A DNA stretch of 64,000 nt from Rhizobium sp. CSW-27. Lineage in GTDB: Bacteria; Pseudomonadota; Alphaproteobacteria; Rhizobiales; Rhizobiaceae. This document shows, in pieces, positions 27,149 through 35,443 of the stretch. The position numbers were made by a program, and so were the translations under genes. Position 1 is the first letter of the stretch; every line of letters begins with the position of its first letter. The notes below the pieces were generated by a model, which was not told where the DNA came from, did not search any database, and saw only the letters and a program-made list of their open reading frames with translations. Location of the stretch: contig NZ_JAHHZO010000010.1 in NCBI RefSeq assembly GCF_018760785.1, positions 124,001-188,000 of the forward strand, in the 5' to 3' direction.

Positions 27149-29452
27149 TTAACCCGTTGCTGCCAAAGACATGTCCGATTTCATTCCCGTGTCCTGCCGG
27201 AGCGACTGACCGCGGGAGGCTGCAACGACGGCGTCCACGTCGAGAATGAGCGCGACGCGGCCATCGCCCAGAATGGTGGCGGCGGCGATGCCCGGAACAT
27301 GCGTGTAGTTCGCCTCGAGCGACTTGATCACCACCTGCCGCTGGCCCTGGATCGCATCGACCATCAGCGCACGCTGGCCGCCGCCTTCCGATTCCACCAG
27401 CAGCGCGACGCCTTCGACCGGATTCGCCTGGCTGGAGCGGAAGTTCAGGATGCGGCCCACATCGACAAGCGGGCAGAAGGAATTGCGGATGGAGATAAGC
27501 CGCTGGTTGGCGCCGAAGGAATGGATGGCGGAGGCTTCGGGCTGCAGCGTCTCGACGATTGCCGTCAGCGGCACGACCAGCGTCTGACCGGCCACCGTGA
27601 CCACCATGCCGTCGAGGACGGCAAGCGTCAGCGGCAGGCTCATGGTGAAGGTCGAGCCGTTGCCCGGGCGCGAGCTGATGGAGATGCGGCCGCCGAGCGC
27701 CTGGATCGAGCGCTTCACGACGTCCATGCCCACACCGCGGCCGGAAATGTCGGAGATCTTGTCGGCGGTCGAGAAGCCCGGCATGAAGATCAGGTTGTCG
27801 ATTTCCTCGTCCGTCAGGTTGGAGTCCGCCGGGATCAGATCCTTGTCGATGGCCTTCTGCTTGACCTTCTCGCGGTTGATGCCGGCGCCGTCATCCGACA
27901 ATTCGATGACGATGCGGCCGGAGCGATGCTTGGCGGTCAGCTTGACCGTGCCTTCCGGGTTCTTGCCGGCGGCCTCGCGCCGTTCCGGGCTTTCGATGCC
28001 GTGGTCGACGGCATTGCGGATCATGTGGGTCAGCGGCTCGGCCAGCTTGTCGATGACCGTCTTGTCCACTTCGGTGTTTTCACCTTCCGTGACGAGGCGG
28101 ATCGACTTGCCGACCATGTCGGCCACTTCGCGGACGATACGCGACATGCGCTGGAAGACGGGCTTCACCGGCTGGGCGCGGATGGCCATCACCGAGTCCT
28201 GGATCTCGCGGGTGAGCTGCTGCAGTTCCTCGAGGCCCATGTTGATCGACGAGGTGCCGGTCGTGTCGTTCTCGATGACGCTCTGCGAGAGCATCGCCTG
28301 GTTGATGACAAGCTCGCCGACGAGGTTGATCAGGCGATCGACGCGGTCGAGATCGACGCGGATTGTCTGGCCGGCGCTGTTGGCGGCATTGGCCGCATTG
28401 GCGGCATTGGCGGCGGCAGCCGCAGCAGCGGCGGCGGCCTGGCTTTCCTTCTTCTCGACCCTGGCCGCAGCGGCGGCCATCTTGGTCACGTTGCTGGCCG
28501 TCTCGGCAGCGGCAATCGCCTGGGCTGCGGCTTCGGCTGCCCCGGCGTCATCGCCGTCCTCATCGGAGGCTCCGTCGTCGAGGATCGACAGGTCGAAGGG
28601 AACCGGCACCATCGGCAGTTCCTCGGCGGAGCTTTCGGCCAGTTTCACGTCGAGGTCGCAATCCCATTCGGCAAATTCGAAAACGGTGCGGATGTCCTGC
28701 TCGGCCTTGGCGGTCTTCACCTGGATCGTCCAGGTGAAATAGGCCTCTTCCGGATCCATCTTGTCGAAGGCCGGCAGCTGGTCCATGTCGCAGTTGATGC
28801 TCATCTCGCCGACGCGCGACAGGTCGCGCAGCAAGAGCGCCGCCTCGTTGCCCTTGGCATAGAGTTCACGGCGCGGCTTGAACGTCACTTCGAAGGTGGA
28901 AAGATCCTCGGCCGGCTCGTCGGCGCCGAAGCCCTCGAAGGTGAAGGGAATGGGCTGGAAGCCGCTCTCGTCGGTCGGGGCCGGTGCGGCGGCGGCGGCA
29001 GGTGCCGGCGCGGCAGCCTTGGCCGGAGCCGGCTTCGGCGTTTCGACGGCTGCGCCGCCGGACGGCATCTCGCCGCGGGCGAGCGCTTCGAGTTCCTTGA
29101 GCAGGCCGCGGGTGCGCGATTCCTCGACGCTGCCGCCATCCCGGGAGGCACTCACCAGGTCGGCCAGAACGTCGGCCGACCTCAACATCACTTTCAGGAC
29201 ATCCTGCGTGGGTTCGAGCTTGTTGGAGCGAACGCAATCGAGCGTCGTCTCGAACACGTGGGCGAACGAAACCAGGTCATCAAGCCCGAATGCGCCGGCA
29301 CCGCCCTTGATCGAATGGACGGCGCGGAAGACGGCATTCACCGTTTCCGGGTCACGGTCGCCATCATTGAGCTTGAGAAGACCAGATTCCAGTTCCGCGA
29401 GCTGCTCCTCGCACTCCTGGAAGAAGATCTCTTTGATTTCGTTCATATCCAT
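27149..29452 (-). CDS. cheA: chemotaxis histidine kinase CheA
   Basis: Central kinase of the chemotaxis pathway (767 residues). The P1 domain has the phosphorylated His46 in AVHSIKGG. An Ala/Pro linker (~140-162) leads to a P2-like region (~185-275). A very Ala-rich linker with AAN repeats (~325-360) precedes the P3 dimerisation helices (~362-430). The P4 kinase domain shows the N-box HMIRNAVDHG (476-485), G1 DDGAG and G2 GRGVGMD (571-577). P5, the CheW-like domain, starts near 612. An alternative start lies two codons in. Confidence 0.97.
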   Translation of the reverse strand: MDMNEIKEIFFQECEEQLAELESGLLKLNDGDRDPETVNAVFRAVHSIKGGAGAFGLDDLVSFAHVFETTLDCVRSNKLEPTQDVLKVMLRSADVLADLVSASRDGGSVEESRTRGLLKELEALARGEMPSGGAAVETPKPAPAKAAAPAPAAAAAPAPTDESGFQPIPFTFEGFGADEPAEDLSTFEVTFKPRRELYAKGNEAALLLRDLSRVGEMSINCDMDQLPAFDKMDPEEAYFTWTIQVKTAKAEQDIRTVFEFAEWDCDLDVKLAESSAEELPMVPVPFDLSILDDGASDEDGDDAGAAEAAAQAIAAAETASNVTKMAAAAARVEKKESQAAAAAAAAAANAANAANAANSAGQTIRVDLDRVDRLINLVGELVINQAMLSQSVIENDTTGTSSINMGLEELQQLTREIQDSVMAIRAQPVKPVFQRMSRIVREVADMVGKSIRLVTEGENTEVDKTVIDKLAEPLTHMIRNAVDHGIESPERREAAGKNPEGTVKLTAKHRSGRIVIELSDDGAGINREKVKQKAIDKDLIPADSNLTDEEIDNLIFMPGFSTADKISDISGRGVGMDVVKRSIQALGGRISISSRPGNGSTFTMSLPLTLAVLDGMVVTVAGQTLVVPLTAIVETLQPEASAIHSFGANQRLISIRNSFCPLVDVGRILNFRSSQANPVEGVALLVESEGGGQRALMVDAIQGQRQVVIKSLEANYTHVPGIAAATILGDGRVALILDVDAVVAASRGQSLRQDTGMKSDMSLAATG

Positions 29453-29468
29453 CGCAGGAATTCCCGGT

Positions 29469-29834
29469 TCAGGCGGTTACACGCTCGATCGCATCAATCA
29501 GTTTTGCCGGATCGAAGGGCTTGACGATCCAGCCCGTGGCCCCGGCCTGGCGCGCACGGTTCTTCTTTTCCGCATCGCTTTCGGTGGTCAAAACGAGGAT
29601 CGGCACCGCGCGATAACGCTCGTTGCGGCGCACGCCCTCGATGAAGCCGAAGCCATCGAGACGCGGCATGTTGATGTCGGTCACGATGACATCGGGGTTG
29701 CACTCTTCCAGAACCTCGAGGCCCTCGACGCCGTCTTCGGCCTGGATGGTCTCGAAGCCGGCATTGTTCAAGGTGACCAGAAGCATGTTCCGGATCGTCC
29801 TTGAATCGTCGACGGTAAGTACTTTCTTTTTCAC
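29469..29834 (-). CDS. cheY1: chemotaxis response regulator CheY1
   Basis: Single-domain receiver of 121 residues with DD (9-10), phospho-acceptor Asp53 in VTDINMPRLDG, the Thr in VLTTESD and the Lys in IVKPFD. In Sinorhizobium CheY1 acts as a phosphate sink that drains CheY2-P through CheA. It starts with GTG, overlapping the STAS gene stop (GTGA), and lies 16 bases before cheA. Confidence 0.94.
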   Translation of the reverse strand: MKKKVLTVDDSRTIRNMLLVTLNNAGFETIQAEDGVEGLEVLEECNPDVIVTDINMPRLDGFGFIEGVRRNERYRAVPILVLTTESDAEKKNRARQAGATGWIVKPFDPAKLIDAIERVTA

Positions 29835-30130
29835 TGCTGAATCTCCTTAGCGAGCAGATGATCTATATTGATGCCGATAAGCTGCATGGTCTTGCGGAAG
29901 GCGTCCGAGACTTTCTCGAACACGAATTGTTTCTTGTCCTCCTCCCAGGCGTTGGCTGCCGCCATCAGCACCTGCACGCACTGCACACCGACGCGGTCGA
30001 CGCCTGACGCGTCGATCGACAGATCGTTGCCCCGCATGCTGCTCAACTGGCCGTGCAATACGGAGGCCTCGTTGAGATCCAGGACTGAGACCAGCTTCAG
30101 GCTTCCCGTCTCTGCTTTCCCGCTCGCCAT
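29831..30130 (-). CDS. STAS-domain protein of the chemotaxis operon
   Basis: A small STAS-like protein corresponding in position to orf2 between icpA and cheY1 of rhizobial che operons; in Sinorhizobium it is linked to CheA and CheY1 phosphate-sink function (my recollection, not derivable here). The start reading MASGKAETGSLK (99 residues) is chosen for the GAGGA about 10 bases upstream; the open frame extends further but looks non-coding. The STAS core reads LSIDASGVDRVGVQCVQVL followed by an amphipathic helix. Confidence 0.82.
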   Translation of the reverse strand: MASGKAETGSLKLVSVLDLNEASVLHGQLSSMRGNDLSIDASGVDRVGVQCVQVLMAAANAWEEDKKQFVFEKVSDAFRKTMQLIGINIDHLLAKEIQQ

Positions 30131-30215
30131 CGCTTCATTCCTCATCGTTGTCGCCACACCCCCGGGGCATCCCGAGGCTGGTATTGTCATTTCCGGCCGT
30201 GCCCCTGCGGGAGCG

Positions 30216-31835
30216 CTACCGGGCAAGGCCCGCAAACTGCGGGGTCAGAAACAGTCCACCGGGCGCGGTCAAGCCGTCGCCCGTCTCTCCCGGATCCAGC
30301 GCTGCGGTCGCCGCGCCCTCCTGCACCTTCGGCTGCCAGACGCGCTGACCGCTGTCGCTTTCGCGTGCGATGCGGAACTCGCGGACCGTGCGGCCAAGTT
30401 CTATGATGACGGTGCGCAGCTCGTCGCTGCCTTCGGCGGTGCGCTCTGCCTGCCCGGCTGCAGACGACAGGCGGCCGTCGAGCGCCGCCACGTCGCCGGC
30501 CACGCGCTTCAGGCAGGTCGCCTGGTCGTCGGTCGCCCGGGCAATGCCGGCGATCGCCGCATTGATGCCGGCCACCTGCGCGACGATGCCGCCGATGGCA
30601 TCCTGCGTGCGGTGCACCATCTTCACGCCCGCATCCACCTGTGCCTTGGTGCCGGTGACCAGCTGCTTGATTTCGCGGGCGGCCTCGGCGGAACGCTGGG
30701 CCAGCACACGCACTTCCTGCGCGACAACGGCAAAGCCCCGCCCGGAATCGCCCGCACGCGCCGCCTCGATGCCGGCATTCAGCGCCAGCAGATTGGTCTG
30801 GAAGGCAATCTCGTCGATCACCCCGATGATCTGGCCGATCTTTTCCGCTGACTGCTCGATGTCCGCCATGGCCGAAATCGCAAGACCGACCACCTCGCCG
30901 CTCTCCTCGGCGGAGCGGCGGGTCGCAAGGGCTGCCTGCTCGGCACTGGCACTTTCGTCGGCGCTCTGGCGCAACCGCTCGGCAAGCGCGGCCACCTCGG
31001 CCGCCGCCGCCGTCAGGTCCTCGGCATTGCGCCGGGCCATGGCCGCCGCCTCGCGGCCGTTTCGGCCCACCTGCTCGGCCAGCGCCTCTGCGCCGAGAAC
31101 CCGCTCGGAGGCCGTGGCAATCGAGGCCGACATGGCCTCCAGCGCCTGGTTCAGCAAGGTGGCAAGCTCGCCATAGACATCGGGCCGCTCGTCGGCAATG
31201 CGGGCCGTCAGGTCGCGGTCGGCCAGACGTGCAACAACCGGCCCGAACAGGTCGTTGGCCTCGGCCTGATCACGGACACGCTGGGCGGCCAGCGTCTTCT
31301 GGTGCTTCTGGCGAATTTCGTTGATGCGCAGCGAAACCGCGATCTCCACGTCGACGAGGACGAGGCGGATGACCGCCCGCACCGCGTCGGCGATCTCGCG
31401 CTCACGCTTGCGCGCCGCCGGCAGCAGCAATTTCGAGGCCATCTGGTCGAGAAGACAGGAAACGAGGTTTTCCAGCATCACCGCATGGCCGGCGATGTGC
31501 CAGCGCGGATCGAGACCCATGCGGCCCTCCGCGTCGGAGAGAACCTTGACGCGCTCGGCATAGAGCGCATCGAAGCGCGCATCGGTCAGAACGCTCCAGT
31601 GCGAGGCCTGCAGATCGTGCAGCCGCTCCAGCTGATTGTCGCTATCGAAATGACGCATCGCGTCCGGCGAGGATTGCAGGCGGTGAAAGAAATCGCGCAA
31701 TCCGTCCTTCAGGCAGGTTTCGAGCGCGGGTCGGAAACGACGCAGAAGCTCGCACGCCTCCGCATCCAGCCCTGCGAATGCAAGCCGGTCCCGCAGGCTG
31801 CCGGCCTGGGCCCTTCGCGCTTGATCCGATGGCAT
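30216..31835 (-). CDS. icpA: cytoplasmic globin-type methyl-accepting chemotaxis protein IcpA
   Basis: Soluble chemoreceptor at the head of the che operon. The ATG reading [10 protein letters not shown] (539 residues) is preferred: AGGA lies just upstream, and the open frame further upstream is Arg/Cys-rich and unlike protein. There is no membrane helix. Residues ~15-170 look like a protoglobin sensor domain ([19 protein letters not shown]). A linker leads to the signalling domain with the receptor tip [20 protein letters not shown] (341-360). The position that usually holds the haem-ligand His reads Glu103. The C-terminus ends QFAGLAR, with no obvious CheR-binding pentapeptide. Confidence 0.9.
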   Translation of the reverse strand: MPSDQARRAQAGSLRDRLAFAGLDAEACELLRRFRPALETCLKDGLRDFFHRLQSSPDAMRHFDSDNQLERLHDLQASHWSVLTDARFDALYAERVKVLSDAEGRMGLDPRWHIAGHAVMLENLVSCLLDQMASKLLLPAARKREREIADAVRAVIRLVLVDVEIAVSLRINEIRQKHQKTLAAQRVRDQAEANDLFGPVVARLADRDLTARIADERPDVYGELATLLNQALEAMSASIATASERVLGAEALAEQVGRNGREAAAMARRNAEDLTAAAAEVAALAERLRQSADESASAEQAALATRRSAEESGEVVGLAISAMADIEQSAEKIGQIIGVIDEIAFQTNLLALNAGIEAARAGDSGRGFAVVAQEVRVLAQRSAEAAREIKQLVTGTKAQVDAGVKMVHRTQDAIGGIVAQVAGINAAIAGIARATDDQATCLKRVAGDVAALDGRLSSAAGQAERTAEGSDELRTVIIELGRTVREFRIARESDSGQRVWQPKVQEGAATAALDPGETGDGLTAPGGLFLTPQFAGLAR

Positions 31836-32353
31836 GTCCTGAGCCAAGGCCCGTCCCCAATTCCTGCCGCTGCCCGCAGGCAGCATCAAACCCCTCGTCG
31901 GCGGCTGCAGGCACCGTGCCGTCAGCCACCCATGCGAAAGCCACAGACGAAAAGCCGGCCGGAAACGGCCGTGCGTCATCGCCCTGAGGCAACCAGGGAA
32001 CCTTGCTCGTGCGGATCGCAGGCACCGCGACCCTCTTCGGGGCCGACACGGCATGCGCTCCCGTCCACGACCGGACGTCTTCCTGGATAGAATGTGGAAA
32101 GTGATACCGGATCGGAACCGGTACGGCGGGGCGGCGTCATGCCTGAAAGGGAGATGTCGGGATCGTCCCATTTCGCCGTGTCAGAGTATTTGTATGGTTA
32201 ATTCCTTGCCTGAAGGTTAATGGTGCAGCCCCTGCAACCGATTTCCTGCGGCAGGTTTTTCGGGAGGCCCCGCCAAGTGGAGACGCAAGCCACGGGCAAG
32301 TCCAGTCATAGAATATCCGCGCAGCTGAAACATGATGTCTTCGGAGTTGCGCG
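31836..32353. other. icpA upstream region without a clear gene
   Basis: This 518-base gap between icpA and a small plus-strand ORF holds the presumed che operon promoter. A direct repeat GGTTAAT lies at 32196-32202 and 32215-32221 (19 bases apart; ATTAACC on the minus strand), about 360 bases before icpA, in a locally AT-rich spot suitable for a promoter. The sequence ACGCAAGCCACG at 32283-32294 also occurs before motA. The icpA frame stays open to 32171, but that stretch does not look coding. Confidence 0.4.
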
Positions 32354-32467
32354 ATGATTGTTCTCCATGTGAGCGCCCTGCTGATTGCGGTGATCATTTT
32401 CTTCACCATGCTGATGATCGCCGGCATCGATCCCCACCGCCGCGCGGTTGCCACGCGCGTCCTGTGA
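32354..32467 (+). CDS. candidate 37-residue single-pass membrane peptide
   Basis: A short ORF starting MIVLHVSALLIAV with GGAG 7 bases upstream. Residues ~3-24 form one strongly hydrophobic helix, followed by a short basic tail (HRRAVATRV). Nothing else is known to me. ACGCAAGCCACG, shared with the motA leader, lies ~60 bases upstream. It could be a real small membrane protein or a chance ORF; the ribosome site and clean topology favour the former. Confidence 0.4.
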   Translation: MIVLHVSALLIAVIIFFTMLMIAGIDPHRRAVATRVL

Positions 32468-32532
32468 AAACCGCCAGCGCATGACCGCCAGCCGGCTCCG
32501 GGCAGACGGGCGAACGGGCAGTCGCGGCCGGT

Positions 32533-32670
32533 TTACCCCTGCCGGAGCCTGTTTCCGCCCCGCCAGAAAATCTTCTGGGCCTCGGCGCACGGATCGCGCT
32601 GTTCCGGAACGGTGCAGCAGCCGCACCGCCGAAGCTTGACGATCACGCGGAGTTTTTCCCTTTGCCGCAT
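32533..32670 (-). CDS. candidate 45-residue cysteine-rich small protein
   Basis: The minus-strand ORF starts MRQREKLRVIVKLRR and contains CGCC (16-19) and a fourth Cys at 28, followed by a FWRGGN turn and a basic end. The in-frame stop directly before the ATG fixes the start. Four closely spaced Cys suggest metal binding or disulphides. The ribosome site is weak. The peptide looks protein-like, unlike the other frames here, and I believe similar peptides exist in rhizobia but cannot verify this. It is convergent with the membrane peptide at 32354. Confidence 0.4.
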   Translation of the reverse strand: MRQREKLRVIVKLRRCGCCTVPEQRDPCAEAQKIFWRGGNRLRQG

Positions 32671-32821
32671 TCACGGCGACAAGTCCGTGTACAAACACTG
32701 CATTGCCTCCGGATCGGCCGCATTTTTGTCGAAGTCCGCGTCAGAGGACTAGCGCGCCGGTGCATCCACGAATAACCGTCATGCATCAGAGCTAGAAAAT
32801 AGCCGTCACCGCAGGTTATCG

Positions 32822-35443
32822 ATGAAAAGCCCGGAAAACATGAACGAACCGGAAGAACTCGGCATTCCCACCGAACCGGCCCGCAGCGCCATTGTCATGC
32901 TGCTGGCACGGTTCCGCATCTATCTCACCTCGATTGCCATGCTGGTGGTCGCAGTCATGATGGCCGTCGCCATCTACCGCCTGACCAGCGAAGTCCGCTA
33001 TGACGAGGTCGTGACCGCGCTGAAGGATACGAGCTGGCGGGCGATCGGCCTTGCCGTTCTCTTTACAGCCCTCAGCTTCGCCGCGCTGATCTATTACGAC
33101 ATGAACGCGCTGGACTATATCGGTCGCAGACTGCCGGCCGTACCAGTGGCCGTCACCGCCTTCAGTGCCTATGCCATCGGCAATACCGCGGGCTTCGGTG
33201 CACTGAGCGGCGGCGCGATCCGCTTCCGGGCCTATAGCCGCCTCGGCCTGTCGCCGGAGGATATCGCCCGCGTCATCGCCTTCGTCACCTTTGCCTTCGG
33301 CCTTGGCCTGCTGGCCGTCAGCGCCATGGCGGCGCTGGTGACGGCCCCGCGGCTGGCCGCGATCACCGGCATGGAGCCGGACTGGCTGCGTGCAGGCGCC
33401 GTCGTGGTGCTGGCGGCGCTGGCCCTGCTGCTGTTCGTCGGCCGCAACGGCCGGCGCGTGGAAATCGCCGGCATTCGCCTGAGGCTGCCCGACACGCTCA
33501 CCTCCTCGCGGCAGTTCCTGATCACCGCCTTCGACCTGGCGGTTTCGGCCACGACGCTTTACGTCCTGCTGCCGGAAACCAATATCGGCTGGCCCTCCTT
33601 CTTCGCGATCTATGCCGCGGCCATCGGGCTCGGGGTTCTCTCGCACGTGCCGGCCGGGCTCGGCGTGTTCGAGGCGGTCATTCTCGGCGCGCTCGGCGGC
33701 TCCGTCAGCGTCGATGCGCTGCTGGGCAGCATCGTGCTCTACCGCATGATCTATCACGTGCTGCCGCTGACCATTGCCATCGTCAGCATCGTGTTTTCCG
33801 AAGCGCGTGCGCTGGCCAGGCATCCGATGGCGGGCGAGATCGCCACCGTCGCAACCCGCATTTCGCCGCCACTGCTCTCCGCCTTCGCGCTGATGCTCGG
33901 CACCATGCTGATCTTTTCGAGCGTTACCCCGACGCCGGACGGCGATCTCGACATCGTGTCGCAGTTCCTGCCGCTGCCGATCGTCGAAGGCGCCCACTTC
34001 CTGTCCAGCCTGCTCGGCCTTGCGCTGGTCATCGCCTCGCGCGGACTTGCCCAGCGGCTGGACGGAGCGTGGTGGGTGGCACTGGTCTCCGCCAGCCTTG
34101 CCTTCGCCTTTTCCTTCATGCGTGCGCTGGCGCTGGGCGAGGCAACCTTTCTCGGCCTGTTCGTCGTCGCGCTGGCCGCAAACGGTCGCCGCTTCAGGCG
34201 GCCCGCCTCGCTGTTCAACCAGGTGCTGAGCCTGCCGTGGATCATGGCCATGCTGGTCATCCTCGCCGGCGCCGCCACGATCCTGTTCCTCGTCTATCGA
34301 GACGTGGATTACAGCCACCAGCTCTGGTGGCAGTTCGAATTCTTCGGGGAAGCCCCGCGTGGTCTGCGTGCCCTGCTCGGCGTCACCATCCTGTCGCTGG
34401 CGGTGGCGATCTTCAGCCTGCTGCGACCGGCCTTCCATCATCCCGAACCGCTTGACGCCGCGGATCTGGAAAAGGCAATCGCCATCCTGGACCAGAGCGA
34501 CAATGCCGATGCCAATCTGGTGCGCATGGGCGACAAGCGGGTGATGTTCTCCGACAGTGGCAAGAGCTTCATCATGTTCGCCATTCAGGGCCGCTCCTGG
34601 ATCGCGCTCGGCGATCCCGTCGGCGATCCGTCGGAGCGGGCCGAAATGATCTGGCGCTTCGTGGAACGCTCGCGCGGCGCCGGTGGCAGGGCGGTGTTCT
34701 ATCAGGTCTCGCCGGCGCTTCTCTCCTTCTGTGCCGATGCCGGCCTCAGGGCCTTCAAGCTCGGCGAGATGGCCATAGTCGACCTCGTCCATTTCGATCT
34801 GAAGGGCGGGCGCCTTGCCGGACTGCGCCAGGCGCTGAACAAGGGCCGCCGCGACGGCATGGAGTTCGAGATCATCGAAACGGAAGAGGTCATGCGCGTC
34901 ATGCCGGACCTCAGGCGCGTCTCCGATGGCTGGCTTGCCCATCACAACACGCGCGAAAAGGGCTTCTCGCTCGGCGTCTTCGAGGAAGGCTATGTTGCCT
35001 CCCTGCCCGTGGCTGTGCTGCGCAAGGAAGGCCAGATCGTTGCCTTCGCCACCATCTTCAGAACGGCAACCCTGAAGGAAGGCAGCGTGGACCTGATGCG
35101 CTTTTCCCCGGACGCGCCGCGCGGAGCGATGGACTTCCTGTTCGTCAGCCTGCTGGAATACCTGAAAAATGCCGGATATAGCACGTTCAATCTCGGCATG
35201 GCGCCGCTTTCGGGCATGTCGAAGCGGGAGGTTGCGCCCGTCTGGGACCGCATCGGAGGCACCTTGTTCGAACACGGCGAACGCTTTTACAATTTCAAGG
35301 GGCTCAGGGCCTTCAAGTCGAAGTTCCATCCGCACTGGCAGCCGCGCTACATGGCGGTGTCGGGCGGCACGGGCGTCGTACTGGCACTGATGGATGTGAC
35401 GCTGCTGATCAGTGGCGGCGTGCGCGGAGTGGTTGGGAAATGA
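32822..35443 (+). CDS. lpiA: bifunctional lysylphosphatidylglycerol synthase/flippase LpiA (MprF)
   Basis: Adds lysine from Lys-tRNA to phosphatidylglycerol and flips the product, giving acid and cationic-peptide resistance; in Rhizobium tropici lpiA is low-pH inducible. The 873-residue product has an N-terminal membrane region of roughly 12-14 helices (~20-540, including NTAGFGALSGGAIRFRAYS and LSHVPAGLGVFEAVILG). The C-terminal DUF2156 catalytic domain (~550-870) carries RSWIALGDPVGDPSE, STFNLGMAPLSGM and YNFKGLRAFKSKFHPHW. acvB overlaps its stop by 4 bases. Confidence 0.95.
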   Translation: MKSPENMNEPEELGIPTEPARSAIVMLLARFRIYLTSIAMLVVAVMMAVAIYRLTSEVRYDEVVTALKDTSWRAIGLAVLFTALSFAALIYYDMNALDYIGRRLPAVPVAVTAFSAYAIGNTAGFGALSGGAIRFRAYSRLGLSPEDIARVIAFVTFAFGLGLLAVSAMAALVTAPRLAAITGMEPDWLRAGAVVVLAALALLLFVGRNGRRVEIAGIRLRLPDTLTSSRQFLITAFDLAVSATTLYVLLPETNIGWPSFFAIYAAAIGLGVLSHVPAGLGVFEAVILGALGGSVSVDALLGSIVLYRMIYHVLPLTIAIVSIVFSEARALARHPMAGEIATVATRISPPLLSAFALMLGTMLIFSSVTPTPDGDLDIVSQFLPLPIVEGAHFLSSLLGLALVIASRGLAQRLDGAWWVALVSASLAFAFSFMRALALGEATFLGLFVVALAANGRRFRRPASLFNQVLSLPWIMAMLVILAGAATILFLVYRDVDYSHQLWWQFEFFGEAPRGLRALLGVTILSLAVAIFSLLRPAFHHPEPLDAADLEKAIAILDQSDNADANLVRMGDKRVMFSDSGKSFIMFAIQGRSWIALGDPVGDPSERAEMIWRFVERSRGAGGRAVFYQVSPALLSFCADAGLRAFKLGEMAIVDLVHFDLKGGRLAGLRQALNKGRRDGMEFEIIETEEVMRVMPDLRRVSDGWLAHHNTREKGFSLGVFEEGYVASLPVAVLRKEGQIVAFATIFRTATLKEGSVDLMRFSPDAPRGAMDFLFVSLLEYLKNAGYSTFNLGMAPLSGMSKREVAPVWDRIGGTLFEHGERFYNFKGLRAFKSKFHPHWQPRYMAVSGGTGVVLALMDVTLLISGGVRGVVGK

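Noticed and set aside
31836..32171. 112-residue N-terminal extension of IcpA
   Set aside because: The frame is open, but the peptide is Arg/Cys/Pro-rich, lacks a ribosome site at its start and does not resemble a sensor domain; a good start exists at 31835.
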